In this document: positions 43,678 to 55,869 of the stretch, in pieces
How positions within the stretch are numbered: the stretch's first letter is position 1
How the letters are laid out: every line of letters begins with the position of its first letter
NCBI GenBank assembly: GCA_001600495.1
Contig: BCKE01000004.1
Span: 444,161 to 508,160 of the forward strand
Source of the DNA: Pilasporangium apinafurcum
Taxonomy: Eukaryota; Oomycota; Peronosporomycetes; Pythiales; Pythiaceae
Length of the DNA: 64,000 nt
Direction: 5' to 3'
Position numbers and translations under genes: made by a program
The notes under the pieces: generated by a model
What the model was told of the DNA's origin: nothing
The model's database searches: none
What the model saw: the letters and a program-made list of their open reading frames with translations, nothing else

Positions 43678-45869
43678 ATGAATGACTGTAGTGGTGAGCT
43701 CTTGGCGCTTTGCCGTCGACAACAATGGACCAAAGCACGGCTGTTGCTGATTCAACCTGATCTTTCCGTAAGCTCGCTTTATGCTTCTCGCTCTGGTTCT
43801 TATGACCATACCTGATATGATAATATTCTCAGCAAAGCACCGTTTTCTCGGCCCTATATCATGCTATTATGGAAAATGAAGAGGTATGATCATCCTTTTC
43901 CTGTAATTGTCATTTTCCTTCAAGTTACTGTACTATGCGAGATTCCCGCATAAAAAGCCTACTTGAAGGGGTTGATCTGTTATAATGATGCTTCAGTGTA
44001 AATTTTGCGTTTATTGGGATAACAAAAAATTGTGGATGTAGGATACCGTGCTTTTTATCATTGATAATGCACCTCCGCTCTACACTAATCTTGACATGCC
44101 CACTCACAAGGTTTGTACAAAGAATAGTAGCAACAGCCCTTTTAAACCAAAAAGTCAATGTTGTTTCACAAATCAGGCAGCCCATCTCCTCCGTCTTCTC
44201 CCACGATAAGGAGGGGTGGGCTTACTCAGAGTGGAATCTCAAAAGCGGTTTCTTGTTGAAGCCGCGGGGAGGATGACGTGCAACGTAGCACGACGGTATA
44301 GTTTACATTTCTAACCACAACCTTCTTGTTCTTTCATGTTCTTCTTCCACAACAACTAGGACGGCAAGACGATACTGCACCATGCTATTGAAAAGAAGAA
44401 TCTGGTAGGTTACCTATTTATGCATGATGTGCGTTTAATGTGCCTGTGACATGGCCCCCCAAATTTTTTTCGGTTTGGAGGAGCGGAGCAGCCAGGACTC
44501 AGCAAAGTTTGACCATACAACTGTTCAATTCCCGACTTACCGCACTTTTTCTATGCTTTTTTGTATGATGGTGGTCATCTTTCTGGTTAGCGAATCATCC
44601 GTAAGCTTGTGGATACGGGGGTTCTACTCAATGTCGCAGACAAACGCGGAATGCGATCCGCGGATATAATGAACTGGACCGACGTCCTACATCCGACGAT
44701 TTTCACGCCGTTGCTGGACGCGAGCTTTAAACTTGTCAGATTGAACCAAGCCCTAAAGAACCACAACCTGGACCGTCTAGCTGCAGCCCAAGAGATGCAA
44801 GGAGAGACGGATTGGATGCGAGCCACAGCTGTGGAAAATCAACAGGATCTGTGGACTGCGTGTGCGTATCGCAAAGACCTGGAGCAACAAATAGTATCCG
44901 CGAAAATGCACGTTCAACGGCTGCAATGTGACATCGCACAGCAAGAGGCAAAATTTGCGTGGGTCACGGCGGAATTGCTGAGGCTGCGCAACCAACGTGA
45001 GCGATTAAGCCAGGAAGTCATCCATTGCAGGGAACAAACCCAGCAGATTGTACAACGCTGCGAGATATTGTGCGATACGCAACAACAGCAATTGCGCTCG
45101 GTTGCCAAAACTGATCGTCAGATCGCAATGCAATGCGAGGTCATTCAGCTCATGCAGCGGTTGGCCACCCACGAAGCAATCCAAGTAGGGTTTTTGCGCA
45201 CTGTCACGGTGATGTGCCAAAACCCTGGTATGTGGTCCACATTCTTTAACTTCTATGATAATTTTGGAATTTTTCTCATCTGTGATAAAATAAATGCTTT
45301 TTTTGTGGATTAGAAGTACGGAGGAAGTTGCTACTCAATGGACTCCAACCGCTAATTCTAGAGACAATGCAGCGGTTCTCAGCAAACGAAGCCATCTATC
45401 AACATGGCTGCCAGCTCATCACTTTTCTCACCAAGATCTACGCAGTGCGACACGATAACTGCGTCCACGACCATTGTGACAATGAGTCAAGTATTTGGAT
45501 AACCAAAGATCGCCCGCTCTCTCCGTGGCCGACCAAGCAACTGGAAGATCTCGTCGTAACAGCCACACTGGGGTTTGTCGATTCCGCGTCCATTGAGGAT
45601 GTTTATCGGGCAACGGTCGGTGTGTTGGAATGTCTGTGCGCGGCGCCACATCTAAACGATATAACGGAACAAGGTATCTACACCATTATTGGGCTCAACC
45701 GCTCAACCTATTTGAGTATTGCTATACTATGTCCTAACAATCTGCGCTTTCCCATTCTCTTTCTCTGCTAGACGTCACCTCCATCTTAAGCAACGCATAC
45801 TCGAAGTTGCGACAGTGTCCGACTTTTGTAGCATTCGAGTTGCAGGAGTTAACTGCATCATCCATTTAG
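43678..45869 (+). CDS. ankyrin-repeat and coiled-coil protein, seven exons
   Basis: Model: exons 43678-43767, 43833-43883, 44042-44110, 44360-44404, 44591-45227, 45314-45673 and 45772-45869; phases 0,0,0,0,1,1; 449 residues. Four small exons build ankyrin repeats only when joined: LCRRQQWTKARLLLIQPDLS, SALYHAIMENEEDTVLFIID, then DGKTILHHAIEKKNL joined to RIIRKLVDTGVLLNVADKRG. Residues about 120-270 form a coiled coil (KDLEQQIVSAKMHVQRLQ, LLRLRNQRERLSQEV). The end has armadillo-like helices (MQRFSANEAIYQHGCQLITF). Ankyrin repeats bind protein partners; the role is not known. The continuous repeat across four exon joins is the best evidence for the first exons. The gene lies in the MYB-rich, gene-poor part. 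Confidence 0.75.
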
Positions 45870-47917
45870 ATACCCATTTGCGTAATGCGAGAACTGAGGG
45901 GATACAATTCGTCAGGATTAAGCATCCATTTCTGTTTCGAGTGGTGACTTCTCTGTATCACCTTACGCGCCAATGTTCACTTTAGAACTCCTCTCTCATG
46001 ATTTTCGATATACACTTGTATTTGAGCTACACTTGTCGAAAGACGCTGATTGTCGCTCAATCTAGCCATTTCCTCGATGGAGGAGATGGTGCAGAAATAG
46101 TTTCTAAGCTCTTCTCCTCATGTATTACCATTCTGACATAATGTACCTATCGGTCTAGCTTTGGTTCACGAACTGCTGTGGTACTTTTGCATGAGACTTC
46201 CTACATTTTTTTTGGTCGCGGTTGGTGTGTTAGGCATATTCACGTTACTGAAAAAGGATCTAATATCAAGAAAATTAGCAGTGTTTGATATATCGTTTCA
46301 ACACTATTCACCGTTTTCAGCCCAAACTGAACACACGAAATGGTGCGAGTGCGGCGTTTAACAGGAGAGGTAAATCCACTAACGACAGTATGAATAAAAT
46401 TTCAGCTTGCTTATCGATGCAAGAAAGAGTGCGGCGATGAGAAAGAGAAACGCCACGTGGTCTCAAACGCATGGAATATAATAAGGAGCCTTGATAGCCA
46501 AAACACATGGAAGAAATGGCCGCACTCTGCAGTATTCGCTTGTGTTCTTTATGCGATGCTCCGTGACATATTAATTGAAGCGCGTCCACGTTATGAGTGC
46601 AATCAATTTCAGTTTGTTTCATAGTTGAGACGATTATGACAGCTCAAGCTGATCAGTTTCTGCGTTGCAATGGAAATGATGCTGAATTACGGTTATACAA
46701 TTTTTCAGTTTTTTCGTTATTCTTCTGCTTTGAACACAGTTGTATATTGCATGCAAATCTCATTTCTGCCGCATTCTTGTACCAAATCTGACTACGACGA
46801 AGTCACTAAACTGGCCCGTCGTCCTACTCTCATCCTACTTTTCAGGATCCATCATGTCATGGAAAATCATCAACTACCCTCAACGTCGCACGCCATTAAA
46901 CAATGGTCGATTGTGTGCATCAAATCGAGAGCGTAAGACAGCACACATCTTTTGCCCAAATATGTGCCTAAGTTATCTTCTTCTGTCAATTCTCATATAT
47001 TTTCGATATTCGAAAATGTAATGACTAGCAAAAAAACAGTAAAAAAAGCATCGATATATTGCGATAAGCAGTTCGATTGACTACATAGAAATTCCCACAT
47101 ACTTGGCCGACTTTTACACGCAATCGCTGATATTTCTGACTTGCAGTTCTGGATATTGGGTGGATGCTGTGTCGCAGGGATCAACGACCAGAATGAGTAA
47201 GGATAATACAGCAAGGACATGCAGCCACTAACGATACTGCTATTATTGTTTCACCAATCATTTTGTCTGTGATGTCACGGTGACGAGAGAAGTACAAATG
47301 GAATCATCTATTGATGGCGATGGACTGAAGGCGCCGAATTCGCTCGTGTTCGTTGCAGGAAAGGATAGAAGCAAGTGTAACACTAAAGAGCGCAAGATCG
47401 TGTGCTGTATCCTATTTAGGTCGGTTGGTGTCATTCGTACGACCCGACTCACATAAGCAAAAAGCACAGATTCTTCTCTACTATAGTCGATATAAAAGTA
47501 TATGCGATTAGCTGCATGGTCCACCTTTATGAAAAAGACATTCGTTGAACTCCAATATTAGGTAGAGCTCAGAGAGAAAGCTATACTAGAAAGTATTCTG
47601 TATTTTTGATCCTGACGTGGTGCAATGTATGCTTTCTTTGTCCCTTCACCAATATGATAACGATGAATCCATTACTATGCGAGTTACTAACATAGATCAC
47701 ACATAGCAAGATTGAGCATAGAACGTATAAGTCAAAGCTTTATATATATGTTTTGCATCTGAAATTGATGCGATGAACACTTATTCATCCGCGCATGCGC
47801 GTGATTATCTCTAAAATATGATCAACAAAGCTAGAAGACGCATTCTACCTAACGACTAACAACATGCATTCGTCTTTGACTGCATATGCGCATAAATACA
47901 TACTTGACGGTTTTCTT
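45870..47917. other. intergenic region, no supported gene
   Basis: About 2 kb. Several frames of 60-100 codons exist (for example 46317-46622 and 47258-47524, both minus), but none has a domain or joins to a neighbour in phase. AT-rich stretches lie at 46980-47060 and 47730-47760. Confidence 0.4.
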
Positions 47918-48562
47918 TTACGACAACAACAACTGGATTGATTCTTCTACGTCTTGCCGGTAGCCGTCATCCGTAAGAAAGAAGAAATCGGACGGCAAAG
48001 GCGTAAATGGCATTGGTTCAACTTCTTCAAGCAGCTTTTCCAAGTCCGCATGGCCTTCCAAATCATCGCTATCCTGTGTTGGCAATGGACTTACCAACAG
48101 GAACGAGAAACTGTTATCCAACTCGTTTTCATTCGAGTAAAACCCCGATGGAGATCGTGGGGATTCGTCACCGCTGGGTGCAAACGTAGGGCAGTCGCTC
48201 AATTGCAACTTTGGCAGATTCAATGGCGAGCACGGTGGAGGGGTAGATATCGCCGACATTGGTGAAGCGGGTGCGCGCTGGATACAGCCGGTCGCTTGAA
48301 GATCCACACGGTGTTCCGGACGGACAGATTTCTTCTTCTGCTTGCGCAACCCACGCTGGCGACGCTTGAGCTTTTGCTGGTATTTTTGAGCATGTGTTTG
48401 CACTTGTTTAATCGAACGCGTGCCGATGACGGCGGCGATGGAGCGCCAAGGGCCACGTGGGAACATCTTCATGGCCTGCAAAAACTTTTCATGCTCTTGT
48501 TCAGACCAGATCCCTGTAGTTACAGGGCTCGAGGGAATGGATGAGCGGTGGTGGTTTGGCAT
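47918..48562 (-). CDS. single-repeat MYB protein, SHAQKYF class, copy 3
   Basis: Intronless, 214 residues. The repeat region (GIWSEQEHEKFLQAMKMFP to THAQKYQ) is identical to copy 2 over its core, with the basic run KLKRRQRGLRKQKKKSVR after it. The Ser/Pro-rich middle (ESPRSPSGFYSNENE) and the tail (EPMPFTPLPSDFFFLTDD, RQDVEESIQLLLS) match copy 2. The start MPNHHRSSIPSSPVTTG is the first ATG in frame. The near identity in the DNA-binding part and drift elsewhere fit fairly recent duplication with constraint on DNA recognition. Confidence 0.9.
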   Translation of the reverse strand: MPNHHRSSIPSSPVTTGIWSEQEHEKFLQAMKMFPRGPWRSIAAVIGTRSIKQVQTHAQKYQQKLKRRQRGLRKQKKKSVRPEHRVDLQATGCIQRAPASPMSAISTPPPCSPLNLPKLQLSDCPTFAPSGDESPRSPSGFYSNENELDNSFSFLLVSPLPTQDSDDLEGHADLEKLLEEVEPMPFTPLPSDFFFLTDDGYRQDVEESIQLLLS

Positions 48563-50787
48563 TTGTGATATTTTGTGTTTCGCGTGGATGTGTGTCCGTG
48601 GCTGCTAAACGGAAAATGAGGCGTGGGAAGTGGTGCGCCGGAGCATCTCACAACCGATCGGATTAGAAACAAAAAATCTAAGGAACAGTGAGCCCTACCC
48701 CCGTGCTTCAAAGCAGTTAAACAAAAAAGTCACCTTGTGTACAAGAGACACTCCTTTGGTAATATTTAGTAGAAGAGTTGCGACAGAAGGGCGGTCAGGA
48801 TTACTCAATGGTATAGGACACAACAGAGTATGATGTTCCACTTAGTCACCACTCAGCTCGGCTTCGGTCAAATAGTGATACTCTCTCTCTGTACCCATGT
48901 GCACTTACCAACGGCTCTTTCCTTCCTCCAGCCGACCGTGCAGCACCCTGTCTGTCGCACATTTGTGAATGTGTCCGACATCCGACATCCACCAACCGAC
49001 TACCTGAAAAATACACCCAACATTCGAGAAGCTTCGACAATTGATACGTGTCGCATAGAAGTTCTGGTTCCTTTGGGGAAACGGTCCGACTCGTGAATCG
49101 TCTTTAGGCATAGAGAACGAGCCCGAACTTTTTGAGATCACCATGGGCTCATACGTGGAGTTCCTACACCGAAGCATTCATGCAACAGAGGTTTCTGAAC
49201 ACAATAGAGTAAGGATCTAGGTATTAAATTCTTCTAGACTTGATTGTGATAAATAGTTACAATTGAGCTATAGAATAAGACGATTTTGCCTAATTTACGC
49301 CAATCAAATACGAAAAGATTTTGTAAAATGCATTCAATAAGCACTAAATAATGCCCCTTAATTTTCTAGCGAAGCTGCAAATAATATTTCACAAATCACC
49401 CAAAACCTCTCACAGCTCATCTCTTTCAAGGTTTCCCATCTGGGAAGCTGCATAATAAATGGTGATTGACTTCATGATCCCTTCTATGGTGTTCATTAGC
49501 TCTCAGATTATCAGCATAATGATGCATACATCCAGAAGTGTAGCAGGTCGCCCCGCATTTTTTAATTTGAAGAGTGTTCCTTTGTTCTTCTCGTGCGTGT
49601 GGAAGTATCATTAGGCAGTGCAATTTTACACATTGTGGTTAAGCGCGTCGCAACTATGATCTTTCTATCTTACGCGAAAACGTTGAGCCACATCATCAGG
49701 GTTGAGTCTAATTGCAATTGCACGCAGCTCTGTCCAACTATGGTTAATCAATTTCGCATTCTCAATATCTAATTTATTGTGCAGTTCCTTTGTTTCTCAT
49801 ACCGAAGCTTCTAGAATGTCCGAGAATTCACAACGCCGTGACAAACGGTCGGACGTCGGATATTAGACAAAGGCTTAAGAGAGCCAAGTGGGCACTTCAA
49901 CATGCTGCATATGAGGCAAAGTATTGCTTTGTTACAGCGACATGCATACTCAAGGGCCATCAAAACGGCCCTTCATTCCCTTTCGCAATCATTTGATGAG
50001 TCCTTGAGCAAATATGATACGCTTCCGGTAGTGTTCGTACTTTTGTGTTATTTACCGAATTTATTTCACGCCATAAATACTGTACAGTGTTGCGTGGTCC
50101 AAAATGGAACACAATATACCGTACAGTAAAGCTCGTGCCCGCTCCCACGCATCGCCGAAGAACATCGCTGAACAAACTGTAGCCTCATCATAAAGTAAGC
50201 AATACTAGGTAGATCACTCGCTCTAAACAGAGTTTTCCCATTCTCTGGTGCATCTTTTTTTGCCGTTGTCGTGTGCTGTCTCGGCATCTTGTGAGACATT
50301 ACGAAAGGAAGTGAGGGAACTGGGCTCGCAATTTGATACTGAAATTCTATTGTCGACTACAATAGCGAGTATGAGGTGCGCGATTATGATGCCGTGTGCC
50401 ACCATCATCATCACGTGTGTTATCGGAAATAGCAGTTTAGTGGTGTGTACACATTCATGTAGATATGCCTTGTTGATAAACCTGTGCAAGATGTGTGTAT
50501 ACACATCAAATGCTTGCTTGGAAATATAGGCAAACCAATTTTAAGCACCATCACTAAACCCATCGTGTATCAGCTGATCATTTTGCCCTGTTCTACCTTA
50601 CTCCACACTTTACCATTCACATCTTTTGATCGATATTGATATAAACTTCACAAAATTTGAGGGCATGATCAACCCACACAAAAGTCAACTGCATTAAAAC
50701 ACCGACACTACTTTTCCCTACTTTACATAGACATACAAAGAAAAACTAAAAATACTCCTAACCTACATCACAATGTGTTTCACTCGC
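48563..50787. other. intergenic region with one coding-like fragment
   Basis: About 2.2 kb with no complete gene. On the plus strand 49874-50026 reads as a helical stretch (LREPSGHFNMLHMRQSIALL, ending SKYDTLP before a GT), bounded by TATTAG upstream; it may be an isolated exon. On the minus strand 49177-49008 is similar in quality. Neither could be linked to other exons. Confidence 0.3.
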
Positions 50788-51375
50788 TCAGGATAACAAA
50801 ATCGCGAGGGACTCCTCCACGTCTCGGCGATAACAAGTATCGGTCATAAAGTAATAATCACACGGCAACGACGTGAATGGAACGGGTTCCACATCTTCCA
50901 ATAATTTTTCCAAATCGACGTCCTTGCGAGCCGCTTCTCCACATTCTTTGCTATGGAAACTCGCTGGTGAACGTGGGGAGTCGCAGCTCTCACTCTTGAA
51001 GAACGTCGACGGGAGGTCGCTAATATGGATCTTCCGCAGATTCACTGGCGCACGCGCACGCACCTCAAGTGTACTTGGGTGTGGACGCTGAATGCTACCA
51101 GTCGCTTGGAGATCCACGCGGTGTTCAAGACGTACAAACTTTTTCTTTTGTTTTCGCAGACCACGTTGGCGACGTTTGAGTTTTTGTTGGTATTTTTGTG
51201 CATGTGTTTGCACTTGTTTGATCGATCGCGTACCGATAACCGCCGCAATCGATCGCCATGGTCCACGTGGGTACAGTTTCATAGCCCGCAAGAACTGTTC
51301 GTGCTCTTGTTCAGACCAAATCCCAGTGGTCACTGGGCTCGATGGGTATTTTGGTGCCATCCGGCTAATCATCAT
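50788..51375 (-). CDS. single-repeat MYB protein, SHAQKYF class, copy 4
   Basis: Intronless, 195 residues from the ATG at 51375 (ATGs at 51372 and 51360 are also possible; the frame stays open upstream to 51495 but without an ATG). The repeat (GIWSEQEHEQFLRAMKLYP, GPWRSIAAVIGTRSIKQVQ, THAQKYQ) and basic run match copies 2 and 3. The tail is shorter and more diverged (EPVPFTSLPCDYYFMTDT, RRDVEESLAILLS) but keeps the shared order. It closes the series of three minus-strand MYB genes. Confidence 0.88.
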   Translation of the reverse strand: MMISRMAPKYPSSPVTTGIWSEQEHEQFLRAMKLYPRGPWRSIAAVIGTRSIKQVQTHAQKYQQKLKRRQRGLRKQKKKFVRLEHRVDLQATGSIQRPHPSTLEVRARAPVNLRKIHISDLPSTFFKSESCDSPRSPASFHSKECGEAARKDVDLEKLLEDVEPVPFTSLPCDYYFMTDTCYRRDVEESLAILLS

Positions 51376-52873
51376 CGATAAATAGGTTGTAGCGGATCTT
51401 GATGTGCGTTGCTTTCCTGTCGATGATGGCAAATTGGAAAATGACCATCTATACGCCTTCCCATCAGACTGGGCAAAAAGAAAAGCCACACGCAAGCTGC
51501 TTCAGGTCCGTAATCGAATTGATCGTGTTGGGAAGAACAACACACATCTGCATGCGTGAAGAGACACCGCCCTTCGAAAGGATTCTTTTACAGTACCGTT
51601 GGTACAGTACATCAGCTGTTCCTAACGGCCTGTTCGAAAACAATTGAACCAGTGGCCTTTTACTTAACTGCTACTTCATGAGAGATTGCATTTTTATCTC
51701 TCTTTATAGTCAATTTAAGAGGAAATTGTTCGTTCCACCATGCTTGCTGACAGATTGTCAAAACCCTACCGCAACGGCTGATGGCGTTAGAGATTCAGCT
51801 ACACGATTTGTTTCGATTACGTTCTTTGTTTATTATTTTTTTGTTATTTTTGATGTTTTTTCTCTCTTTTAGGCTCCCTAATTCTTTGATAGTGGCAGAA
51901 CGAAGGGACGCGACGCAACAGGTACGCTTTTACGGTGAAGTGGCGTTAGACACACACACACACCCATGGATTCTCACTGTAAATTATATTAATTTTTTTT
52001 CTATCGCAAACGGTCGTTGTTCTTTTATTTTTAGTTATATTTTCGAGTGTATCCACCCGTCGAACCTTTTTGGTTTCCGTTTCAATAATGAGTAAAATCT
52101 ATTGGTGCCATCTGTCATTATAACACATTTAGAGTAATCACAATTCCCAAGTTTTCCTTGAGTAACGGAGCCAAGACGGTAGAGCGATGTACGTTGCCAG
52201 TGGACCTGATACAGCAATGAAAAAAAGATCATACAACGGTGAGTCTTAATGATACACAAAACAGAGAGAACTACCCTTTTCCCAGATAGAACATGCAGAT
52301 ACTCCCTCATCTACACACACACACCTTCTCACAGGGAGACACCATCCTAATATTGTTCACTACTATGGTATTTGGTTTCCCCAACTGCAACAAGATCCAA
52401 TTGAATGGTCACGTTGCAGTAGCTACTTTACTGACAACAACGACTGTGCTCTTTACGTATACCGCTTGTATCCACAAACGCCAGGCTGACGCACCGCATC
52501 GAACAATTCTCGTTCGTGCGTGGATTGTGCTTTAGCGGACAAAAAAATACTTGTGCTAGTAATACTTACGTTGCCCTATCTCAATTGCGCGCAACAGTGT
52601 TACCTTCTCTATGCCATGACAACTTCCTAGTCTTTCCGTTGCTTTTCTTATATCGCATTCCTTTTTTCTGACTGAGCAACACCGTGCAGCAATGATGGGC
52701 AATACCAAAAGCAAGTAAATTAAGCTTCACATATATATAAAAAAGAAAACAGACTACCAACCAAGCAGTAAAGGCTACTCACAGAACCCACTTTTCGCGA
52801 AAATTTTCTCTAATAAAACCGCGTCCAGACTTCCATGTTCACGTCTTCTTTCCTGCACGAGAGCTACTTATTC
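51376..52873. other. intergenic region, no gene seen
   Basis: About 1.5 kb. Contains short CA runs at about 51950-51964 and 52312-52325, and T-rich stretches at 51820-51870. No supported frame. Confidence 0.4.
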
Positions 52874-53618
52874 TCATGTAGCGTGACTAATTCGCCGTCG
52901 TTGGTTGCTAGTTCGTTCGTGAAAAGCTTCTTCATTATGTGTAGTAGTTGTTGGGACGTGGCTCATTCGTTTGCTCATGCGCTTGCGTTTGTCAATTTCC
53001 AGATCGAACCCAATAGGTGTCGTCAACTTGGCACGGCGGACAGCAGGAACCCCTACACCACCAGATGATCGTAGTGCCTAATCAAATTAGCACACAGCCA
53101 TCAGACACATTACTCACCATCAAAGATAGATACCACACGCATAAATTTACCATGGCAAACTTGGACTTATCGGCGGTTACTGCTCCGGTTTGGTACTGAA
53201 TCGGTCTTGTCATAGCTTCGTGGTACTGTCGCGTTTTCTTGCGCATCGCTCGCACCTGCTTGCGGATAGCTTCAATCTCCTGCAGTTCCCGCGACGTCAT
53301 TGTCAGTTGTGGTACACGTGGCTGCTTCTTTGGATGTGTGTGGAATTTTGGTGATTTCGGGATCGTCAGGCGACCATTGTTCTTGGCCACACGTGTCAAT
53401 CTTCGGCGGCGAATTTCCTGTTTGCGCGCTTCAGCGCGTTCTTTTGCTTTTCCATGCAGCACCTTTTTGGCGGTGTTCGCCAACGACGATTGCGTTGGCC
53501 GCAGCAGTCGCGCAGTTGCATCGATGGCTTTCACTTTTGCGATACGTGGTGGTAATCCGCGGTAGAGTGAATCTGGCTCATTCTCATAGGAGATATGCAT
53601 GTTTACTGCCACCACCAT
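52874..53618 (-). CDS. basic helical protein, possibly TPX2-like, two exons
   Basis: Model: exons 53618-53151 and 53077-52874, a 73 nt phase-0 intron, 223 residues. The protein is very basic and largely helical (KERAEARKQEIRRRRLTR, ELQEIEAIRKQVRAMRKK). Two short motifs stand out: LTIPKSPKFHT, like the TPX2-family pattern LTxPxSPxF, and RRAKLTTPIGFDLEIDKRKR in exon 2. TPX2-like proteins bind microtubules and spindle kinases; assignment here is tentative. Without the intron the reading ends in hydrophobic filler (VWYLSLMVSNV), which supports splicing. I would otherwise call it an unknown basic protein. Confidence 0.6.
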
Positions 53619-54114
53619 TTGTTGCAGTCGATCACGTTCTCCCTGGCTTCTTCACCTCTCGTTGCGCTTTCGTTGGTGAGCTATCGCTTCTTCATCGAGT
53701 TTTGGCTACCAGTTCAAACTTTCAAAATCAACTCCAACATTCGAATCTTTTTTATGTATTTTAGCCAATGAAATTTAGTTTAATGAACTTTGTTATTTGA
53801 AAAGAAAGAAATCTTGAGTTTTATACACGATGATTGGTTAAAAATATATTATCTATTTTTGGATATACATTCATTCTCGTCCATTTTAAGAGCTCCACTA
53901 ACATGGTACGCATTGATCATGATGTGAGAGCAACCACATGCGCATTATGAATCGCCGCCAGCGGTAAATCTCTTATCTACTACATGCTCTCCTTTATGTA
54001 TTAACTACGAGATTCTTACTTGTCCACTTCTATCTGCTCGTCAGGTTTGTCAGCAAAATCCAGCACAACCAACAACAACCAAGCAATGCACAGGATGAAG
54101 CAGCCGTTCAGCAT
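53619..54114. other. AT-rich divergent spacer
   Basis: About 500 bp between two divergent genes. The stretch 53750-53890 is markedly AT-rich. The frame of the next gene stays open upstream of its first ATG to about 54030, with a possible acceptor at 54044, so a 5' exon could lie here; none was identified. Confidence 0.35.
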
Positions 54115-55717
54115 ATGCATATTGAAATACCATTGAAATCTCAGCAGAAACCAGCAACGACTATCACAAACCTCGCAGATACCATTCGAGACGAGTACGC
54201 CATTAAATATCTTCAGCGTCTGGGTGCACGGCCCACTGTGGAGAACATTGCAATCGTATTGCAAAATTTGCCCATGGATGATTGTCAGCTGGCGACGACG
54301 TGGAAAGCACGAGGGTCACTGACCGATGCCGTCACTATCGATTTATATCCGAATTCACGTCCTACGACCTTACGGCAGGATATTCGTCCAGCTGAGAGTC
54401 TCGTCCCTTCGTCAAATCGGTATAATTTCCTTGCTTTAGTTCGAGCGAATGAGATAACAAACCTTTCTTGACTTGATTCTTGGTTTGATCGGCAGAAAAC
54501 CAGCAAGAGCAGCACACGAAAGTAATAGCATCAGTCATTCGAGAGTTGACAACGGCAAGATGTACCATGTAGGCTCGGTGTGCATGACATTTGACGAGAT
54601 GAAGCGTAAGTACCTCCTCCCCTTCAAGCATGGGGTACGTCAAGACCAAAGTGACGTCCTATCAACTTACGGCATTAAACATGACGACCATATCAGTCTT
54701 CAGGCACTTGCGAATAGAAATGAACCCGATATATTACAGCTACTTGGCCGACGTGCGAGTCAACGCCGTACCAAGTGCCTGGAAGAGCGCATGATCGCGC
54801 CACATATAAAACCAGAGCTCATTTCACAAATGTTGCGTGGATTTTACGCAGTTCTCCCGATGAATACACTGCGACTGCGTGCGAATCGAGAGCAGCAAGT
54901 CTTGTGGGACATTCTTATGGACAGCACAATGATGCAATTGGTCCAAACACTGGGCATGTTTCTCTATTTCCACACGTTTGTCAAGTATAGCCTGGTGGAC
55001 CCTATAAGTGCTGGCGGTTCTTACTCGATCAAAAACCACGGCAATATGGACAACGACCAAGAGACGTTGTATATCACCTTGACGCGTTTGTTCATGACAA
55101 CGAAACAGCGGCTTGAGAAAGAAGAGAACGGGCTCACACTCTTAGTGCCGCTGATACTGCTCGTGCTTCGTGTATCGATCGAGACGCTCTATCGCCTCCA
55201 GTATCCATTGAGCTTCGCAGGCTCCGCGCCTACCATGCAGGTCATTATGGCACAAATGGATGTGATGATTACGAAACTCTTAGACCCAGATGAGCATTTC
55301 AGTCGCATTGCTATCTTGGAGACTACATGTGAATCGACGAAAATTATGGCATCGTCTCCATTTCAACAGAAAAAGCGCCAACAGCGACTGCGAGACCAGT
55401 TTTTTCAGACTAGTGACGCATTACACAGTGTTTTCCCGCACCCTTTGCCAGGAAAATGCCGTCGGATCGTCAAATTACGTGGTGGATCACGTATCGCCAA
55501 TTACCCGCAACACGTGGATGGGATCACTCAAACAGTCGAACCTGACGAAACATGTAACCAAGAAGCAAACAAATTTGATCGTGATGCGTACGATACCCGT
55601 GTTGATGCACAAACCAATTCACAAGAGGTTTGTATGTCAGTTGAATCGAGACTGACGCTGCTATACATTTTGGAACAGAAGAACCAAAAATTGCAGCATC
55701 ACATCACTCGCAAATAG
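54115..55717 (+). CDS. unknown protein, two exons
   Basis: Model: exons 54115-54419 and 54496-55717, a 76 nt phase-2 intron, 508 residues. I do not recognise it. The sequence is mostly helical, with hydrophobic helices in the second half (LTLLVPLILLVLRVSIETL, QVLWDILMDSTMMQLVQTL) that look amphipathic or buried rather than membrane spanning, and a polar C-terminal tail (EQKNQKLQHHITRK). A leucine/methionine-rich middle suggests an alpha-solenoid. The start is uncertain because the frame is open upstream. Confidence 0.6.
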
Positions 55718-55869
55718 CAAAATAAGGATGCAAAAACAGGTAAAACGCAACATCAAGTCCTTAACTTGATCGCAGCTGATTTATGACTCTATAGATGCAA
55801 AACGCGGTACGCTGTGTTGGTTCCTTTGGTTTAAATTAAGTGCTTTTTTTCTTCCTCCTTGATATCGAG

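Noticed and set aside
51376-51495. N-terminal extension of MYB copy 4
   Set aside because: No ATG in the extension and no similarity to the N termini of copies 2 and 3.
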